64,000 bases of DNA from the NCBI GenBank assembly GCA_026708015.1, contig JAPOVT010000013.1, positions 1 to 64,000 of the forward strand, in the 5' to 3' direction. The DNA is from a bacterium (GTDB taxonomy: Bacteria; Actinomycetota; Acidimicrobiia; Acidimicrobiales; Bin134). A program made the translations under genes and the position numbers. The notes below the pieces were generated by a model, which saw only the letters and a list, made by a program, of their open reading frames with translations, did no database searches and was not told where the DNA came from. Below, piece after piece: positions 26,871 to 34,957 of the stretch (positions within the stretch are counted from its first letter, which is position 1; every line of letters starts with the position of its first letter).

Positions 26871-26980
26871 AGCGCTACCCCATCAGCGTGGCTTACGAAC
26901 TGACACTACTCGCGCCCAACCGGGGATTGACGAGCAATAAAGGGCATTTGGATAGGCATGGAGCAGCCCACCCAGGAGGA

Positions 26981-27961
26981 TTATCGCCCTGCCACCATGC
27001 GGGACATGGTCAGCGCGTAATCGCCTCGGGCGTCGGTCCACAAGCGCTCCATAGCCAATCCCACACTGGCCAGTTCCGGGCCGATGTTCTCGGGTCGGAA
27101 TTTGGCGCTGATCTCTGTCCGCATGCGCTCGCCCTGGGCGAAATCCACGGTCATTCCCAGACCGCCGATAGTCGCCTGCTGGGCACAGCGGGAGCGCAGC
27201 CACATCTCGATCCACTCCTCTTCGGGGTCGAATCGGGCTTCATGCTCAAACTGGTCCAGATCGAAATCGGCGTCGAGGCGGTGATTGATCACCGACAGCA
27301 CGTTCCGGTTGAACGCCGCGGTCACGCCCTCGGGGTCGTCGTAGGCCGCGATAAGCCGATCGTGGCCTTTGACCAGGTCGAAGCCCAGCAAAAAGGTGTC
27401 CCCCGGCACCATGGCATCGGCCACGGCGGCCAGGAAGTCCTTGCGCGGTGCAGGGGGGAAGTTGCCAATCGTGCCTCCCAAAAGCATCAACAGCCGACAA
27501 CCGCCATCGGGAATGTGCCCCAGGTGGTGCTCGAAATCGCCCACTACCCCGTGGACCACCAACCCCTCATAGGCCTGGGCCAATTCGGCGGCTGCGGTCC
27601 TAAGGGTAGCCTCGCTGTTGTCGAACGGGACATAGCGGCGAAGCCGCCCGGTGGCCGCTAGGGCATCCAGCACAATCCGGGTCTTCTCCGAAGTGCCCGA
27701 CCCCAGCTCCACCACAGTGTCGGCTCCCGACCGCTCGGCGATCACGTCCACCTCGCGCTCGAGGATCTCCCGCTCCCGCCGGGTGGGGTAGTAGTCGGGC
27801 AGCCGGGTGATCTGGTCGAACAATTCGCTGCCCCGGTCGTCGTAGAACCACTTGGGAGGGAGCTCCTTGGGTTGGGAGGCGAGTCCTTCGGCCACGTCGG
27901 CCCGGAGTGCTCCATCGATCCACGCGCGATCCAAATGGATGTCGACAACCGGCTCGATCAT
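26981..27961 (-). CDS. egtD: L-histidine N-alpha-methyltransferase
   Basis: SAM-dependent methyltransferase of 326 aa from ATG 27961 (MIEPVVDIHLDRAW). It makes hercynine, the first ergothioneine intermediate, by trimethylating histidine. Family motifs: LPPKWFYDDRGSELFDQITRLPDYYPTRRE, VVELGSGTSEKTRIVLDAL (SAM site), LLMLLGGTIGNFPP and LLGFDLVKGHDRLIAAYDD. The ATG overlaps the egtB stop (ATGA), so the two genes are coupled. The longer frame to 28228 is a shadow of egtB. Confidence 0.94.
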   Translation of the reverse strand: MIEPVVDIHLDRAWIDGALRADVAEGLASQPKELPPKWFYDDRGSELFDQITRLPDYYPTRREREILEREVDVIAERSGADTVVELGSGTSEKTRIVLDALAATGRLRRYVPFDNSEATLRTAAAELAQAYEGLVVHGVVGDFEHHLGHIPDGGCRLLMLLGGTIGNFPPAPRKDFLAAVADAMVPGDTFLLGFDLVKGHDRLIAAYDDPEGVTAAFNRNVLSVINHRLDADFDLDQFEHEARFDPEEEWIEMWLRSRCAQQATIGGLGMTVDFAQGERMRTEISAKFRPENIGPELASVGLAMERLWTDARGDYALTMSRMVAGR

Positions 27962-29238
27962 TGGGCTAGGCGAACGCCAGAGAAGTGCCAGCGGGTGTGG
28001 GGATGGAAGAAGTTGCGGTAGGTGGCTCGGATGTGGCCCGGAGGAGTCACACAGGCGCCGCCCCGGAGCACGAATTGATTGACCATGAATTTGCCGTTGT
28101 ACTCGCCCACCGCGCCCGGTGCGGGCCGGAACCCGGGATAGGAGCCGTAGGGGCTGGACGTCCACTCCCACACGTCTCCAAAAAGCTGGCGGAGGCCGTT
28201 GCCGGGCGGGGCAGCCGCGGGATGCCATCGGCCCTGGTCGCCCAAGTTACCCTCGGGCCTCTGCTCAGCCGCAGCCTGCTCCCATTCGGCCTCGGTAGGG
28301 AGCCTGGCACCGGCCCAGCGGGCGAAGGCATCGGCCTCGTAATAGGAAAGATGGCACACCGGTTCGTCGGGTGACAGCGGTTGAAGGCCGTGGAGGGTGA
28401 ACACCCGCCAGCCCTCGTCGGAGTGGAAGTCCCAGTAGGAGGGCGCGTCCCAGCCATTTTCCTGTCGCTGGTGCCAGCCGTCCGACAGCCACAGGGTCGG
28501 GGTGTCGTAGCCGCCATCGGCCATGAACTCCAACCACTGTCGGCAAGTAACTAGCCGGTTGGCCAGCCGGTACGGGGGCAGGATGGTCCGGTGGCGAGGA
28601 CTCTCATTGTCGAAGGCGAAGCCGACGCCATCGTGGCCCACCCAAACCTCTCCGCCGTCGAAACTGGTCCAGTCGGCCGCCGGTTGGCCGTTGTCCGACG
28701 AGGCGGCCAGCATTGGAGGAAGCTCGTGATAGGCCGGCCACATCGCCCGATTGGTCGACAGAACATGCTTGATGTCCATGAGCAGCAGCTCCTGATGCTG
28801 TTGCTCATGATTCAGGCCCAAAACCACCAGTTCGGCGGTGCCATCGTCTATTGGGTCAGCGTCCATTGGGTCAGCCAGCAACTCAGCCATGGCCCGATCC
28901 ACGTGGGCGCGGTAGGCGGCCACTTCCTCGCACGACGGACGGGAAAGGTTGCCCCGCTCAGGCCGGGGGTGTCTCTCCCCGACCGCCTCATAGTAGGAGT
29001 TGAACAGGAAGCCGAACGCCGGGTGGTACTCGTGATAGCCCTTCAGGCAGGGCTTGAGCAAGAAGGTCTCGAAGAACCAGGTGGCGTGGGCCCGATGCCA
29101 CTTGGTGGGGCTGACATCGGGCATCGACTGAATGCACTGGTCTTCGCTGCTCAGCGGAGCGGCGAGCGCGTCGGTGTAGGAGCGGACGGATTGATAGCCC
29201 ACCAAGAGGTCGGAAGCGAGAGTCGGTGTCACAGTCAC
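27958..29238 (-). CDS. egtB: Hercynylcysteine sulfoxide synthase-type EgtB
   Basis: Nonheme-iron sulfoxide synthase of 426 aa with a GTG start. The N-terminal DinB-like domain holds the iron histidines (KWHRAHATWFFETFLL near residue 50 and HEQQHQELLLMD near residue 145). The C-terminal FGE-sulfatase domain ends with LFGDVWEWTSSPYGSYPGFRPAPG and LRGGACVTPPGHIRATYRNFF. It attaches a cysteine-derived sulfur to hercynine. Whether it uses gamma-Glu-Cys or Cys cannot be told; no egtA, egtC or egtE is nearby. It lies 49 bases after hspR, so it may be read from the heat-shock promoter. Confidence 0.92.
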   Translation of the reverse strand: MTVTPTLASDLLVGYQSVRSYTDALAAPLSSEDQCIQSMPDVSPTKWHRAHATWFFETFLLKPCLKGYHEYHPAFGFLFNSYYEAVGERHPRPERGNLSRPSCEEVAAYRAHVDRAMAELLADPMDADPIDDGTAELVVLGLNHEQQHQELLLMDIKHVLSTNRAMWPAYHELPPMLAASSDNGQPAADWTSFDGGEVWVGHDGVGFAFDNESPRHRTILPPYRLANRLVTCRQWLEFMADGGYDTPTLWLSDGWHQRQENGWDAPSYWDFHSDEGWRVFTLHGLQPLSPDEPVCHLSYYEADAFARWAGARLPTEAEWEQAAAEQRPEGNLGDQGRWHPAAAPPGNGLRQLFGDVWEWTSSPYGSYPGFRPAPGAVGEYNGKFMVNQFVLRGGACVTPPGHIRATYRNFFHPHTRWHFSGVRLAQ

Positions 29239-29287
29239 AAAGGTGGCAGGGCTGAACTTTACCCGCCCCGGTTCTTACTCTTCGACC

Positions 29288-29620
29288 TCAGACTCTTCGA
29301 TACAACACAATGTCGGCCCGCTTTGACTCGAGCTCACGGGTGAGACGAGCCACTTGCTCCCTGAGCCGAACCACCTCGGCTTCGAGGGCCAACACCCGCT
29401 CCACGCCGTCGAGGTTCATGCCCTCGCTGGTGAGTTCGTGTACCCGGCGGAGCTTCTCGATGTCGGCATCGCTGTAGCGCCGGCTGCCCCCGCCGGTGCG
29501 GGCCGGTTGCACCAGGCCCCGGCGGTCGTAGATCCGGAGGGTCTGGGGATGGATCCCGGCCAACTCGGCGGCCACCGAGATGACATACACCGCCCGATCG
29601 CGGCCTCGAGGATCGATCAT
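29288..29620 (-). CDS. hspR: Heat-shock repressor HspR (MerR family)
   Basis: MerR-type regulator of 110 aa. The helix-turn-helix region YVISVAAELAGIHPQTLRIYDRRGLVQPARTGGGSRRYSDADIEKLRRV is nearly canonical for HspR, followed by a coiled coil (ALEAEVVRLREQVARLTRELESK). HspR binds HAIR operators and represses dnaK operons, with DnaK as co-repressor. A HAIR-like site is present at 33068-33088 upstream of dnaK, so the operon is autoregulated. The ATG overlaps the dnaJ stop by four bases. Confidence 0.93.
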   Translation of the reverse strand: MIDPRGRDRAVYVISVAAELAGIHPQTLRIYDRRGLVQPARTGGGSRRYSDADIEKLRRVHELTSEGMNLDGVERVLALEAEVVRLREQVARLTRELESKRADIVLYRRV

Positions 29621-30516
29621 GGTCCTGCCTCCATAGCTTTCTCGAATGCCGCCAGGGCTTGGCGCTGCTCGTCGCTCAGCTCGGTGGGGACTTCTAGGGC
29701 CACCGTCACCAGCAGATCGCCGGTTCCCTTGGCGGTCTCCACCCCCTTCCCCCGTACTCGCAGCACCTGGCCGGGCTGGCTGCCGGGAGAGAGGCGCAAT
29801 GTCACCGGGTCGCCCTCGAAGGTGGGCACTGAGATCTCAGCGCCCAGTGCGGCCTGGGCGAAGGTCACCGGCACGGTGACGGTGAGGTTCTTGCCCTGGC
29901 GGCCGAACACCGGGTGCGGATTGACCTTGACCCTCACGTACAGGTCGCCGGGCGGGCCTCCGTTTACCCCCGGCTCTCCCTTGCCGGCCAGCTTGATCCT
30001 CTGGCCGTTGGCCACCCCGGCGGGGATGCGCACCGAGAGGGAGCGCCCGGTCCGAGCGGTGTCACCGCTCAGCGTCAAGTCGGTGGTCGTACCCCGCACC
30101 GCCTCGGCGAAGTCCAGAGACAGCTGGGCGCTTAGATCATGCCCCCGCACCGGGCGGGTTTGCCCTCCGAAGGGGGGGCCGCCCCGATCGAATCGTCCGC
30201 CGCCCATGAAGGCCGAGAAGATGTCGGCCATATCGCCTTCCATGGTGAAGCCGCCTGGACCGGCCTGGAAGTTCATCGGCCCCATGTGGCGAACCTGATC
30301 GTATTGGGACCGGCGCTCGCCATCGCCCAGCACGTCGTAGGCCGCCGACACCTCCTTGAACCGCTCCTCGGCCTTGGCATCGTCGGGGTTGGCGTCGGGG
30401 TGAAGCTTGCGGGCCAGCTTCCGGTAGGCCTTGGTGATCTCCTTGTCTGAGGCCGATGGGGAGACGCCGAGGACCTTGTAGTAGTCGGTCTCCAGCCATT
30501 CCCGCTTCACGTCCAT
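29617..30516 (-). CDS. dnaJ: DnaJ-type co-chaperone without zinc finger (CbpA-like)
   Basis: J-domain protein of 299 aa. The J domain (DYYKVLGVSPSASDKEITKAYRKLARKLHPDANP) includes HPD. A Gly/Phe-rich region (GPMNFQAGPGGFTMEGDMADIFSAFMGGG) follows, then the C-terminal peptide-binding beta domains. The four CxxCxGxG zinc repeats of classical DnaJ are missing, so it is a type II/CbpA-like form. It stimulates DnaK ATPase. It sits between grpE (18-base gap) and hspR (4-base overlap). Confidence 0.92.
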   Translation of the reverse strand: MDVKREWLETDYYKVLGVSPSASDKEITKAYRKLARKLHPDANPDDAKAEERFKEVSAAYDVLGDGERRSQYDQVRHMGPMNFQAGPGGFTMEGDMADIFSAFMGGGRFDRGGPPFGGQTRPVRGHDLSAQLSLDFAEAVRGTTTDLTLSGDTARTGRSLSVRIPAGVANGQRIKLAGKGEPGVNGGPPGDLYVRVKVNPHPVFGRQGKNLTVTVPVTFAQAALGAEISVPTFEGDPVTLRLSPGSQPGQVLRVRGKGVETAKGTGDLLVTVALEVPTELSDEQRQALAAFEKAMEAGP

Positions 30517-30534
30517 GCTGCGATCGCCTCCGTC

Positions 30535-31095
30535 CTACCCCCGGACCTTCACCATGGCGGGTCTCAGAACACGGCTGTTCCATACGTAGCCGGCCCGCAG
30601 GACCTCGGCGATCACCGCCTCTCCCTCCCCCGGCTCATGCGCCACAGCCTCATGGCAAGTGGGGTCGAACGGGGTGCCGGGATCGTCCAGCTTGGCCAAG
30701 CCCTCCTTCTCCAGCGCGCCGAACAGCGCGTCTCGAATGGGAATGACATCCTCGGCCCCTTGGGCCACCGCGGCGTCGCAGGCGTCCAGCACCGGCAGCA
30801 CTTTCTCCACGATGTCGGCTGCGGCCATGGCCACCGTCTCCTGCTGGCGCTCGGCTGCTTTGCGGCGGTAGTTGGCAAACTCGGCGGTCACCCGCTGGAG
30901 GTCGTTGAGATAGCCATCCCGCTGGGCCAACAGCTCATCCATCGAGGGCGCGGGCTCCTGAGGATCGCCAGTCTCCTGAAGCTGCTCGCCTGTGGCCTGC
31001 TCGTCGCCAGCCTGCCTTTCAGCAGCCTGCTCATCAGCAACCTCTTCAACGGCCTGGTCCTCATCGGCCAGGTCAGCTAGGGGCTCCTCGCTCAC
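30535..31095 (-). CDS. grpE: Nucleotide exchange factor GrpE
   Basis: GrpE of 186 aa. An acidic Glu/Gln-rich N-terminal tail ([23 protein letters not shown]) precedes the long coiled-coil helix ([31 protein letters not shown]) and the beta-wing domain ([43 protein letters not shown]). It releases ADP from DnaK. Its ATG overlaps the dnaK stop by four bases. Confidence 0.93.
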   Translation of the reverse strand: MSEEPLADLADEDQAVEEVADEQAAERQAGDEQATGEQLQETGDPQEPAPSMDELLAQRDGYLNDLQRVTAEFANYRRKAAERQQETVAMAAADIVEKVLPVLDACDAAVAQGAEDVIPIRDALFGALEKEGLAKLDDPGTPFDPTCHEAVAHEPGEGEAVIAEVLRAGYVWNSRVLRPAMVKVRG

Positions 31096-32948
31096 TGGGA
31101 ACTTCCGTCTTCTTCGTCTTCAACGATCTCGGCGTCGACGATGCTGTCATCATCGGCGGCATCAGCCCCGGGGTCCCCGGCGAAATCGCCCGGAGCATCG
31201 CCCGCCGCGGCAGCAGCATGCTCGTACATGGCCGCGCCGATCTGCTGGCTGATGGCCGACAGCTCCTCGGTGGCCGAGCGGATGCGGTCCACATCCTTCT
31301 CGTCGACGGCCGACTTCAGCTCGCCCAGCTTGGCCTCAACCTCTGAGCGTTGGTCGGCGTCCACCGAGTCGCCGGCCTCGGACAGCAGCTTCTCCACCTG
31401 GTACACCAGGCTGTCGGCGTTGTTGAGAGCTTCGGCCTCCTCCCGGCGGCGGGCGTCTTCGGCGGCGTGGGCCTCGGCGTCGGCGACCATCTGGTCGATG
31501 GTGTCCTTATCCAGCGAGGTCTGGCCGGTGATGGTGATGGACTGCTCTTTGCCGGTGGCCCGGTCTTTGGCCGACACGTGGACAATGCCGTTGGCGTCAA
31601 TGTCGAAGGTCACCTCGATCTGGGGCACGCCCCGCGGCGCGGGCGGCAGATCCACCAGCTGGAACTTGCCCAGCGTCTTGTTGTAGGCGGCCATCTCCCG
31701 CTCGCCCTGGAGCACATGGATCTCCACCGTGGGCTGGTTGTCGTCCGCGGTGGTGAAAACCTCGGTGCGGCGGGTGGGGATGGTGGTGTTGCGCTCGATG
31801 AGCCGGGTCATCACCCCGCCCTTGGTCTCGATGCCCAGCGACAGCGGGGTCACATCCAACAGCAGCACATCTTTGACCTCGCCCTTGAGCACACCGGCCT
31901 GCACCGCGGCGCCCACCGCCACCACCTCGTCGGGGTTGACTCCCTGATGGGGCTGGGTTCCGGTCATGCCGGTCACCAGGTCCACCACCGCAGGCATCCG
32001 GGTGGAACCGCCCACCAGGATCACGTGGTCCATGTCGCCCGCCGACAGGCCGGCGTCAGAAAGGGCCTGTTCAAAGGGCTTGCGGCACCGGTCCAGCAGG
32101 TCGCTGGTGAGGTCTTGGAACTTGGCCCGGCTCAGCTCGTAGTCCATATGGAGTGGCCCCGCATCGGTGGCGGTGATGAAGGGCAGGTTCACATTGGTGC
32201 TCTGGGTTTGCGACAACTCGATCTTGGCCCGCTCCGCGCCCTCCTTGAGCCGCTGCATGGCCATGTTGTCCTTGCTCAGGTCTACCCCGTGGTCGTTGCG
32301 GAACGAGTCCACCAGCCAGCCGATCACCCGGTCGTCCCAGTCGTCGCCGCCCAGGGCGGTGTCGCCGCTGGTGGACTTGACCTCGAACACCCCGTCGCCA
32401 ATCTCCAAGATGGACACGTCGAAGGTGCCCCCGCCCAGGTCGAAAACCAGAATGGTCTGATCGGTGTCGCCCTTGTCGAGGCCGTAGGCCAGGGCGGCTG
32501 CGGTGGGTTCGTTGATGATCCGCAGCACCTCGAGGCCGGCGATGGTGCCGGCCTCTTTGGTGGCGGTGCGCTGGGCGTCGTCGAAGTAGGCCGGGACGGT
32601 GATAACCGCCTCGGTGACGTCAGTGCCCAGATAGGTCTCGGCGTCCCGCTTCAGCTTTTGCAGTACCCGGGCCGAGATCTCCTGGCTGCTATAGGCCTTG
32701 CCGTCGATGCTCTCCGACCAGTCAGTGCCCACGTGGCGCTTGACCGAGCGGATGGTGCGATCGGGGTTGGTGATGGCTTGGCGCTTGGCCACTTCCCCCA
32801 CCAGCACCTCTCCCTCCTTGGAGAAGGCCACCACCGACGGGGTGGTGCGAAAGCCCTCAGTGTTGGCGATGACCGTGGGCTCACCGCCTTCGAGCACTGC
32901 AACCACGCTGTTGGTGGTGCCCAAATCAATGCCGACAACTCTGGCCAT
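31092..32948 (-). CDS. dnaK: Chaperone DnaK (Hsp70)
   Basis: Hsp70 of 618 aa from ATG 32948 ([22 protein letters not shown]), which is preceded by AAAGGGAG; the frame extends to 33083 but that region is the A/C-rich leader. Nucleotide-binding signatures are [27 protein letters not shown] and [18 protein letters not shown]. The substrate-binding domain begins after [17 protein letters not shown], and a variable acidic/Ala-Gly tail closes the protein. First gene of the dnaK-grpE-dnaJ-hspR operon, controlled by a promoter and HAIR-like operator at 33037-33088. Confidence 0.96.
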   Translation of the reverse strand: MARVVGIDLGTTNSVVAVLEGGEPTVIANTEGFRTTPSVVAFSKEGEVLVGEVAKRQAITNPDRTIRSVKRHVGTDWSESIDGKAYSSQEISARVLQKLKRDAETYLGTDVTEAVITVPAYFDDAQRTATKEAGTIAGLEVLRIINEPTAAALAYGLDKGDTDQTILVFDLGGGTFDVSILEIGDGVFEVKSTSGDTALGGDDWDDRVIGWLVDSFRNDHGVDLSKDNMAMQRLKEGAERAKIELSQTQSTNVNLPFITATDAGPLHMDYELSRAKFQDLTSDLLDRCRKPFEQALSDAGLSAGDMDHVILVGGSTRMPAVVDLVTGMTGTQPHQGVNPDEVVAVGAAVQAGVLKGEVKDVLLLDVTPLSLGIETKGGVMTRLIERNTTIPTRRTEVFTTADDNQPTVEIHVLQGEREMAAYNKTLGKFQLVDLPPAPRGVPQIEVTFDIDANGIVHVSAKDRATGKEQSITITGQTSLDKDTIDQMVADAEAHAAEDARRREEAEALNNADSLVYQVEKLLSEAGDSVDADQRSEVEAKLGELKSAVDEKDVDRIRSATEELSAISQQIGAAMYEHAAAAAGDAPGDFAGDPGADAADDDSIVDAEIVEDEEDGSSQ

Positions 32949-32980
32949 TTTGTTCGACTCCCTTTTTGTTGTTGTTTTTT

Positions 32981-33016
32981 GGTTGAAGTTTGGTTTTTGG
33001 GTTGAAGTTTGGTTTT
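32981..33016 (-). repeat. Tandem repeat in the dnaK leader
   Basis: Two copies of GGTTGAAGTTTGGTTTT (plus-strand reading; 32981-32997 and 33000-33016) with a 19-base period. In the mRNA this makes a G-poor, A/C-rich leader of about 80 bases that should be unstructured, just before the AAGGGAG ribosome site. It may favour heat-independent ribosome loading. Confidence 0.75.
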
Positions 33017-33036
33017 GAGGATTATCTTCGACCCTC

Positions 33037-33065
33037 AGGATACCCCCCAAATTGTCATATCCCAA
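33037..33065 (-). promoter_or_regulatory. Predicted dnaK promoter
   Basis: On the minus strand TTGGGA (33060-33065) and TATCCT (33037-33042) are separated by exactly 17 bases, each matching four of six consensus bases of a vegetative promoter. It would give an mRNA leader of about 80 bases. The HAIR-like operator lies directly upstream of the -35 box. Confidence 0.55.
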
Positions 33066-33067
33066 AA

Positions 33068-33088
33068 CTTGAGTGCGGAGCACTAAGG
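33068..33088. promoter_or_regulatory. HAIR-like HspR operator
   Basis: CTTGAGT-N7-ACTAAGG compared with the actinobacterial HAIR consensus CTTGAGT-N7-ACTCAAG: the first arm is exact, spacing is exact, and the second arm matches five of seven. hspR is the last gene of the adjacent operon. The site also lies 25 bases upstream of gpmA, so that gene could be affected too. Confidence 0.65.
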
Positions 33089-33112
33089 GTTAGAGCCGCT
33101 ACGCTGCCCAGG

Positions 33113-33871
33113 GTGAGTCCAGCAACACTGATCCTGCTTCGCCACGGGCAAAGCCAGTGGAACGCCTCCAACCAGTTCACCGGCTGGTACGACTGCGACC
33201 TCACGGAACAAGGAGAGGCCGAGGCTCGAGCTGGCGGGCAGGCGCTGGCTGAGGCCGAACTGCTGCCCGATGTCGTACACACCTCGGTGCAGACTCGGGC
33301 CATCCGCACTGGGGAATTGGCCCTGGCCGAGATGGGTCGGGCATCAGTGCCGATGAAGCAGCATTGGCGGCTGAACGAGCGCCACTACGGTGACCTCACC
33401 GGGTTGGACAAGTCCGAGACCCGACAGCGCTATGGCGACGAGCAGCTCAACGCCTGGCGCCGGGGCTACCGCACCCCACCACCCCTTATTGCCGATGACA
33501 ACCCGTGGAATCCCAATGGCGACCCCCGCTACGCCCATATCCCTCCGGAGCTGCTGCCCAAGAGCGAGTGCCTGGCCGATGTGGTGGAACGGCTGATGCC
33601 CTACTGGTATGACGAGATTGTCCCTGATCTGCAAGCCGGGCAGTTGGTGTTGATCTCGGCCCACGGCAACAGCCTGCGGGCGCTGGCCAAGCACCTCGAT
33701 CAGATCGACGAGCGTGCCATCGCCGAGCTCAACATCCCCACCGGGATGCCGCTTGTGTACGAGCTGGGACCGGACATGATGCCCATCGAGGCCAAAACGA
33801 CGCTCGCCCGCTCGCTCGACCCCGCCGCAGCGGCCGAGGCTGCCGCGGCGGTGGCCAAACAAGCGGGCTGA
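33113..33871 (+). CDS. gpmA: 2,3-bisphosphoglycerate-dependent phosphoglycerate mutase
   Basis: dPGM of 252 aa from the GTG at 33113 (VSPATLILLRHGQSQWNASNQFTGWYDCDLT). The catalytic His is in LLRHGQSQWN; RLNERHYGDLTGLDKSETRQRYG and ISAHGNSLRALAKHLD hold the remaining active-site residues. It interconverts 3- and 2-phosphoglycerate in glycolysis. It is divergent from dnaK, and its promoter must overlap the HAIR region, so heat-shock regulation is possible. Confidence 0.93.
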   Translation: MSPATLILLRHGQSQWNASNQFTGWYDCDLTEQGEAEARAGGQALAEAELLPDVVHTSVQTRAIRTGELALAEMGRASVPMKQHWRLNERHYGDLTGLDKSETRQRYGDEQLNAWRRGYRTPPPLIADDNPWNPNGDPRYAHIPPELLPKSECLADVVERLMPYWYDEIVPDLQAGQLVLISAHGNSLRALAKHLDQIDERAIAELNIPTGMPLVYELGPDMMPIEAKTTLARSLDPAAAAEAAAAVAKQAG

Positions 33872-33892
33872 GCGCCCAATGGGTTGTGGTCA

Positions 33893-33917
33893 GTGGGCTG
33901 TAGGAGTGTCAGCCCAC
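33893..33917. terminator. Hairpin between gpmA and the ammonium transporter gene
   Basis: Perfect 7-bp stem GTGGGCT / AGCCCAC with an 11-base loop, located between convergent genes and overlapping the transporter stop. No U-tract on either side, so termination is uncertain. Confidence 0.35.
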
Positions 33918-34940
33918 AGATGTGGAGGTGTCCGGGCCGTAGCCGGGAACTCCGTGCTCGTGGAGGTCGAGACCACCAATCTCTTCCTCACGAGACACCC
34001 GTAGACCCATCGTCTTCTTCATGACAGCGAACAAGATGCCGGTTGTTATGGTCACCCAGGCAAACACCAGCACCACGCCGATGAGCTGGACCACCAACTG
34101 GTCGATTCCTCCGCCGTAGAAGAGTCCGGCGTTGTCTTGGCCCACAAACGCATCGTCATAGCGGGAGAACAGGCCCACGGCCAGCGTCCCCCACACGCCG
34201 CACACACCGTGAACCGAAATGGCACCCACCGGGTCGTCGATTCGGACCCGGTCGAAGAACAGCACCGAGTACACCACGATGACTCCGGCGATAGCGCCGG
34301 TCACCACTGCGCCCAGTGGGTTCATGGTTCCGTTGCCAGCGGTTATACCCACTAAACCAGCCAGTACGCCGTTGCCGGTCATGGCCACATCCAGCGAGCC
34401 GGCCTTGCGCCAGATGACCGCCCCGGCGGTCAGGCCACCGGCAGCCGCGGCCAGCAGCGTGGTTACCGCAGCACGCATCACGAAGTCGTCCGCAGCCAGC
34501 TCCGAGCCGGGATTGAATCCGAACCAGCCGAACCACAGGATGAACACGCCCAGCACTACAAAGGCGATGTTGTGTCCGGGCATAGCCCGAGGGTTGCCGC
34601 TCTCGTCGTACTTGCCGATGCGGGGTCCGAGGAAGATGGCACCCATTAGGGCGGCCCAGCCGCCGGTGCTATGCACGATGGTGGAACCGGCGAAATCGCC
34701 GAACCGGGCGTCGCCGATCTTCAGATCCGACAGCAGGCCGTCGCCGTGCCAGAAGGAGTGGACCACCACCGGATAGATCAGCGCGGTCATGAAGAAGCTG
34801 AACACCAAGTACGCGGAGAACTTGGTCCGCTCGGCCATGGCCCCCGAGGCGATCGTCACCGCGGTAGCCGCGAAAACCACCTGGAAGAAGAACCGGCCTC
34901 GTAGTGCCAGCTTGAGTACGGAACCGGGGGATGTCAACAA
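33909..34940 (-). pseudogene. amt: Ammonium transporter lacking its N-terminal third
   Basis: Amt/MEP/Rh-family channel sequence beginning in the middle of the fold. LRGRFFFQVVFAATAVTIASGAMAERTKFSAY corresponds to the fourth helix region, so about 100 residues (the first helices and periplasmic gate) are missing; intact Amt proteins have about 400-450 residues. The rest is well kept: the tryptophan in VVVHSFWHGD, the twin pore histidines in STIVHSTGGW and AISVHGVCGVWG, and the final helix ITTGILFAVMKK. Only a TTG exists at the 5' end, and it overlaps the divergent Fe-S gene region. It is either a recent truncation or a rearrangement joint. Confidence 0.75.
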
Positions 34941-34957
34941 CTAGGTTTGGAGTCGCC

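Noticed and set aside
31350-33005. 551-codon plus-strand ORF
   Set aside because: Runs antisense to dnaK in GC-rich DNA; residues show His/Val/Gly shadow composition and no motifs.
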